64,000 nucleotides of DNA from Rhodamnia argentea (Eukaryota > Streptophyta > Magnoliopsida > Myrtales > Myrtaceae): contig NC_063156.1 in NCBI RefSeq assembly GCF_020921035.1, forward strand, positions 434,001 through 498,000, in the 5' to 3' direction. Shown here one piece after another: positions 59,219 to 64,000 of the stretch. The notes under the pieces are model-generated. The model was not told the origin of the DNA and did no database searches. It saw only the letters and a program-made list of their open reading frames with translations. Both the position numbers and the translations under genes were made by a program. How positions within the stretch are numbered: the first letter of the stretch is position 1; every line of letters starts with the position of its first letter.

Positions 59219-60608
59219 TCATTTCCCGATTTCCTCGAGCTTCCATAGGACTTGCTTTGCCGTCGGTCTGAGAGAAGGAGATGGGGAACAGCAGGCCATT
59301 GCAAGTTGAGACAACTTGAGCACGCGCTCTTCTGAAACCGAAACACCGCCGCTGCCGCCTCCATTGCTTGAAAGAATTTCAGGATGATATAACTCTGAGA
59401 CTCTACGACCAAGTACTGCACTTCTGATGTAGTTTGGTAGATAAAACTCCTCGTCGGAAGATGCTTTCCCATTGATCGGTTCCTTCCCTGTAAGCATTTC
59501 GAGCAAGATCACGCCGAGACTGTATATGTCGGAATCTGCACTTGCTTCTTTCATTTTGATGAGCTCAGGAGCTTTGTAGCCCTCGGCTGCCAATGCTTCG
59601 AGCATTTCTTGACCAGCCATCGGGTTCAACAGCAAATGCAAGCCGAAATCCGAGACGTACGACCGGTGATTGTGGTCCAAGAAAATGTTCTTCGACTTTA
59701 GATTCCCGTGGATTATAGGCTTCATTAGTCCCGTGTGAAGATGATCCAATCCTTCGGCTATGCCCATTGAGATCTCGTAGATGGTGGCCCATCTGAGAGA
59801 ATTTTTACTTCCATCTGCCCATTAGGACAATTTTGTGTTTAGTAAGATCATGATCCCTTGATACTACGCTATAAATCAACAGGGTTGGTTAATCCAACTA
59901 AACCAGGTCAGAGGACCAAAATGAAAAACCATGCCGTGTTCAATTCTTTTGTGACTGAAAAAGAACACTGACAAGCAAGCATGGAGTAGAAAATAACTCA
60001 AAAGCTCTTCAATCTGGCTCTACATCATCTTCCCGAATTCCGTTAAAAAGGAAACACTGAACGAAGCACAAATAAAGAATCAAGAATCAATAAAAAGAAA
60101 TGAATGAAGATGGTGAAGTACCTCTGATGAACTCTGCCAGATTCCACTTCCTATAGAATGGATAGACCAGCAATTTCTCTCCTCTTGGCCCAGAATAGAA
60201 CCCCAGTAAAGGAACCAAATTTGGGTGCCTGACACTTCCCAAAGTCTCAATCACCTCGGCAAATTCTTCACTTCTAGTGACGCAAACCGGTCTCAAGAAC
60301 CTCAACAACTTCAGCGAGTTGCTCTGATCAAACACAGCCCGGTACAGGGTCCCATAACTGGACTTCCCTATGACCTCTCCTGGAGCCTCCAAGATGTCGC
60401 CAATCGTGAGATCCTCGCTTCCTTGGAACGTCATCAGGTCCTCCACCTCCGTCTGATCTTCGTACGTTTCGTCTGAATTCTCCAAGTCTGCTCTTTGACC
60501 ATATGTTCGGGATACATTTCGGTAGAAGTAAAAGAAGAGGAACAGAGCAAATGCAGCGGCAGCTGCAGCTAGTCCAAAAACGAGTTTGAGCGTGTGGGTG
60601 TTTCTCAT
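59219..60608 (-). CDS. Receptor-like pseudokinase without LRRs, two exons
   Basis: Minus-strand exons 60608-60122 and 59814-59219, joined at G^GTAC..CAG^AT, make 360 residues. The ATG at 60608 is used; the frame extends to 60671 but only from a TTG. The N-terminus has a transmembrane helix (about 7-28, LKLVFGLAAAAAAFALFLFF) with no extracellular domain or leucine-rich repeats. The kinase-like domain follows: GKSSYGTLYRA loop, SLKLLRFLRP with the probable VAIK-type Lys, IIHGNLKSKNIFLD where HRD's Asp is Asn, VSDFGLH, YKAPEL, DIYSLGVILLEMLTGKEP and a final CCSPSPSLRPTAKQVLWKLEEI. Loss of the HRD aspartate predicts little or no phosphotransfer. It is close to subfamily III/TMKL1-type atypical kinases; the exact orthologue is not recognised. 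Confidence 0.9.
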
Positions 60609-61591
60609 GACAGAAGAGAGTGTGAAAAGACGCAGCTTTTGATCTGACTGATGGTCAGTCAAGAGTTTCAAGATTCGAGGGCGAGTGTCCCAGTTTGAAG
60701 AAACAAGACCTTGCTAAAAAACAGGGACAAGAAATTGGGGGGCGAGAGAGTTGAATTTGCAGTTATAATGCAGTAGCAAGATTTGCAGAGGCTATGTAAG
60801 CAAGACAAGAAGAAGAAGAAGAAGAAGAAGAAAGAGCTGAAGTTCGCATGGGGTTGCGGAACACTAGATTTTAGGGAACGTGTCTAACATGGCATGAATG
60901 AAAGATGAGCTCGGCTTGGGATGGCGAAAGATTTTATCTTATGCAATGCGAGCAGAATCAAGGAAGACAGAACTCAAAGGCATGTGCAGTGATGTATGAA
61001 TGATTGACTGTTCTCGCCTCGGTTCCCTCGGGCCACCGCATTTTGGCCTTTTCAGCCTTTTCTATTTGCTTCAACTACAAGGCAAATTTTCAGTAGTTGG
61101 TAGGACAAAGCTTTATTATCTTATTAATTATGCCATCAACAGAACTAATCACCGAGCATTTATATTACGGAGGCTTGTGCTTTTCAGCAGGACATTTTTT
61201 AAGTCTATTTCAATGAGTAAGAGGCAATAATTTGAGGTGGTTTGACCAAATTTAATCATGTGTCTATATTGTCCTTGATCCTACAATGTGCTTACTTTGC
61301 GATCTCTTGAATTGTTGGACCTTGCAACGTTGTCTTGCAGTCGACCATTTGACGTCATTCTTCTTCTTCTCGCTTTTCGGGTGTGCTAAAGCCATGAGTT
61401 TCTGGTGTTTATGATTCCGTATGTTATGCGACGACCTCTCGGCTTCGCAGGAATTGAAATTCTCGGGATGCAAAAAGAAAGAAGCAAACTGAAACCATGA
61501 CAAACAAGTAGTGCACTTATGGACAGCCGCAACTTATTTAGTTTGCTTTGGAAAGAGGCATCCGTGTGCACTTTGAGTGAAGACGTACATC
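60609..61591. other. 5' flank of the pseudokinase gene and intergenic
   Basis: Holds an AAG microsatellite at 60807-60833. No other gene recognised. Confidence 0.5.
60807..60833. repeat. AAG microsatellite
   Basis: About nine AAG/GAA units in the presumed leader of the pseudokinase gene (CTT on its coding strand). Confidence 0.9.
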
Positions 61592-62335
61592 TCAATGTTT
61601 TAACGACTTCCACTCCTTCATTGCGGAGAGAAGAGTGTAGTCTGTAATGAGATGCTTACTCGGAAGCGGCAAGTTCGTCATTGGGGATTTGTCGTTGCCT
61701 TCAAGCCACTTCTCGATCGCCCTGCGGTCGTAAGTGTATCCATCCGCAGTGACATAGCGGTCATTCATCACATACTGAAGAAAGGGGAGAGAATGAAAAA
61801 GCAGATAAGAAAGCATTTTCGAAATATTCGATATAGTACTCCTAAAGGAGATTATAGGAAACATGTGTACATTAAATGAATGTAGTAGCAGTATCAGCAT
61901 CTGACTGATCGGGAAAATGAAATGGCTAGGAGGTGCAAGTTTAACCCAGATTGTTGTGTCTTTGGTGCGGTCAGCAACTTCTTTCAGCTTCTCGCGGACA
62001 GGAAGAACTTGATCTCTCAAATCAGGCCGGTCCTTTCTCCGAAGTTCGGCACAGCTTATTGCTAATGAAGCCAGTTTCTCTGTCTCTTCGGGTGGCCAAT
62101 CTCCGGCATCTGCATCCAGGACCTCCATTAGAGATCCTTCATTAATTGCCCTTTCGACCACATGAGCGACTGCTATTGCAGGCTTTGACGTCAGAAGCTG
62201 CAGAATGACTATCCCAAAAGCAAACACGTTGATACTCAGGTTCGATGTAACATAGTGCTCCAACGGGACCTGTGGTCTTGAATATGCTCGATAAGGATGA
62301 ATAGTTTTCCCTGTCCTGACAACGAATTGTCAAGA
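61592..62335 (-). pseudogene. U-box domain protein kinase, broken C-terminal fragment
   Basis: The minus strand shows the end of the kinase domain (TTGPVGALCYIEPEYQ in one frame; VFAFGIVILQLLTSKPAIAV, then LASLAISCAELRRKDRPDL in another). The bridge normally found between EPEYQ and the (V/I)(Y/F)AFGI strand, about ten residues, is missing and the frame changes, so a deletion disrupts the kinase. The linker and a U-box follow (APPSHFIFPIS .. VMNDRYVTADGYTYDRRAIE, then WLEGNDKSPMTNLPL) to a stop at 61592. The U-box has Phe for the usual Cys in F-x-CPI and Arg for the usual Pro in M-x-DP. The intron between the two U-box halves lacks a GT donor where expected. No upstream kinase, coiled-coil or USP part is found. 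Probably dead. Confidence 0.8.
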
Positions 62336-63397
62336 AGCAAGAACCAAAGAACCTCAGTGGAGGGCATGTCGCCTGGGTTACGCAGAGCTAAAATAGACAA
62401 GAAAGTTCATTCTTTGTTCCTACTCTTAAGTGTATTTGAACTCTAGAAATTAGTCGACTGTATAAGAGATGGCGGCTTCCATATGTTCCTTCCCTACAAG
62501 AGGTGTTCAGCTTAGTAAAAGTAAAAAAAAAAAAAAAAACAGAGCAAATATTGAGAATATTCTCGACATTTTGAGGCTCTCTTTCTTCTGTGCAAGAGAC
62601 AAATTTCCATGGCGGGAGCCCAAAAGGTGGCAATTTTCAGTGATATTAGGGCTAGCAGTCTGCAAACAAAAAGTGAAGCAGCAATTGGAACATACGATGC
62701 ATGAGGACGATGGTTTTATAAGAGTCACTTTTCTTGTAGAGCTTGAAGAAAAAGTTCGAACATGGTGTAACTTGGAGGGTATTGAAATTTGTCGATAGTA
62801 ATAGAATGCATGCTTCACACCTCTAGAATGGCGCCTGGTACCTTCTGGCATGAGATTCACACTTCCATTGTTGGTACAGGCTACAATTGTAAGGTATCAT
62901 TAGAGGATTGAGATAGTCGAGTTGATATGTTCACCAACAACAGTTCAAAACTTCAAGAAGCTGTGATGTTAAGTACTCAAGGAACAAGGGAGTCTTCATT
63001 TTCTAGATAAAAGCTATTTTCTCCCGGTGCAAAGGGGCATTTCCCTTTCTAAAAGGCCTTTATTAAAAGCTGATACATCCCTTTTGATATTTCGCCTTGT
63101 TTATGCGCACATGCAATGATTGTAAATCGGTCCGCTCCTCACTTAGGCAAGCCCCGTTGATTTAACAAGTAGATGGATCTAATTCGCAAAAGGGGGTCCT
63201 TCTGAGGGTGCTAATAGAAACTGATAATGTGGTATCAACTGTTGGAGGCATTTTCAAGATGCAACTTCGTGATTTCTGCAGAATGTATAATCTAGTTCCA
63301 ATGTATCCTTCCTTCTGCCACAGAACTCGGAGGAGTATAATTCAACTCTTCTGAATGAAAAATGTTTCTTGGGAGGATGACGACGCGCGGTTAACTT
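62336..63397. other. Intergenic between U-box remnant and ceramide kinase
   Basis: No coding motif found on either strand. The part near 63397 is presumably the ceramide kinase 3' untranslated region. Confidence 0.5.
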
Positions 63398-64000
63398 CTA
63401 AACCAGAGGTCCAGAAGCAAACAAGTTGATTAGGCCTCGAAATACTTGCGCTGACAGTTGGTGTGCTTGAAAGAGTTCACCGTCCAAGTTCCAGATGCTG
63501 CTCTTGCCAGAAGATCTAAAAGTAAAGGCCGAGGTCTGTTTCATCACAAAGAATATGTGTCAACAAGGTAAAAATACTCTAAACCAGTGGAAAAGCACAT
63601 ACAACATATGATTAAAGTAACTTCCTTATGATGTTCGACAAACTCGAAGTTCAAGGGATCTCCATCCCTCTTTGCCAGCTGCAAAAGATGCCTGTTGATT
63701 ACAACAAAGTCAGAACTACGATGCTATTAGAAGATCATGAGAGGATATGACCCTTAAGCAAGGGGAATCTTGAATTGAAATGGTCAATTCCAAGAGGACT
63801 CATAAAACCCTTTTATTTATGGTGGATTGATCATATAACTTGCGCAGCTGAGACAAGATTTAAGTGTCCCGTTAAATTAATCCTGATTGTCACTTAAGCT
63901 TTCAGAATCAGATAACACCAAAAACTAGGTGCACATCGGACAAAAGGAAAACCAGATTCAGAGCTTGATGAAGCCTTACCCCAAATAAAAGGCCCTAGGG
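63398..64000 (-). CDS. ACD5: Ceramide kinase (ACD5-like), last three exons, cut by window edge
   Basis: Minus-strand exons 64000-63980 (partial), 63691-63622 and 63535-63398. The phases join as YLG|HLLQLAKRDGDPLNFEFVEH..HKE|TSAFTFRSSGKSS, with GT-AG borders. The last exon ends IWNLDGELFQAHQLSAQVFR then GLINLFASGPLV and stop. WNLDGE is the conserved C-terminal motif of the sphingosine/ceramide/diacylglycerol kinase family. The AHQLSAQV..GLI.LFASGP ending is what I recall for Arabidopsis ceramide kinase ACD5 (At5g51290), which phosphorylates ceramide and restrains programmed cell death. The catalytic N-terminal part lies outside the window. The gene symbol is by orthology inference. Confidence 0.85.

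Noticed and set aside
60609-60671. N-terminal extension of the pseudokinase to 60671
   Set aside because: The codon there is TTG. The first ATG in frame is at 60608, directly before the membrane helix.
1-64000. A novel operon-like, defence or CRISPR-type system
   Set aside because: The genes are ordinary spliced or single-exon plant genes with their own promoters, on both strands. Repeats are transposons, microsatellites and the ERF duplication; none has the regular spacing of a CRISPR array.

Overview
This window is nuclear DNA from a flowering plant, most likely a woody eudicot. The evidence is spliced genes with GT-AG introns, plant-only families (RR-type CCCH zinc finger, seed oleosin, AP2/ERF factors, DUF688), long AT-rich intergenic stretches and many nested transposons. 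The transposon families, especially short elements whose ends read like CTCCGTTTGTTTCG..GAAAATATTTTCC, make me think of Myrtaceae (Eucalyptus-like), but that is a weak inference. There is no bacterial, viral or CRISPR-type system here.

Layout. 1-228: the N-terminal side of a CCCH zinc-finger gene, cut by the window edge (minus). 4.6-5.0 kb: an intact oleosin (minus). 5.9-6.7 kb: a DUF688 protein (minus). 7.4-16.4 kb: a nest of transposons. A decayed Ty3-type LTR element holds a younger Copia element, and that holds a hAT-type MITE and a Mutator-type MITE. 20.3-21.2 kb: a group IXb ERF factor (ERF5/ERF6/ERF105-like, plus). 25.3-27.2 kb and 33.8-38.7 kb: two copies of one duplicated block, each with a group IXa ERF gene (plus). 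The second copy is split by a 2.7-kb Mutator-like element with very long inverted ends. 39.5-45.3 kb: a ten-exon DUF676 serine esterase (minus). 47.9-53.1 kb: MITEs and other repeats. 53.6-56.5 kb: a seven-exon mitochondrial ubiquinol-cytochrome-c chaperone of the CBP3 type (plus). 59.2-60.6 kb: a two-exon receptor-like pseudokinase (minus). 61.6-62.3 kb: the broken C-terminal end of a U-box kinase gene. 63.4-64.0 kb: the last exons of a ceramide kinase (ACD5-like, minus).

How it fits together. The genes are not a pathway. They look like one conserved gene neighbourhood. From memory, the Arabidopsis chromosome 5 interval around At5g51180-At5g51290 carries the same families (DUF676 esterase, ERF105, oleosin OLEO3, CBP3-like chaperone, U-box kinase, ceramide kinase). 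The IXb plus IXa ERF pair also recalls the Arabidopsis ERF5/ERF2 and ERF6/ERF1A neighbours. The stretches between genes have been expanded by transposons, and the IXa ERF gene has been locally duplicated together with its promoter.

Exon boundaries were worked out by hand from reading frame, GT/AG signals and remembered family sequence. For the esterase, chaperone and pseudokinase all exon phases close exactly into one open frame.
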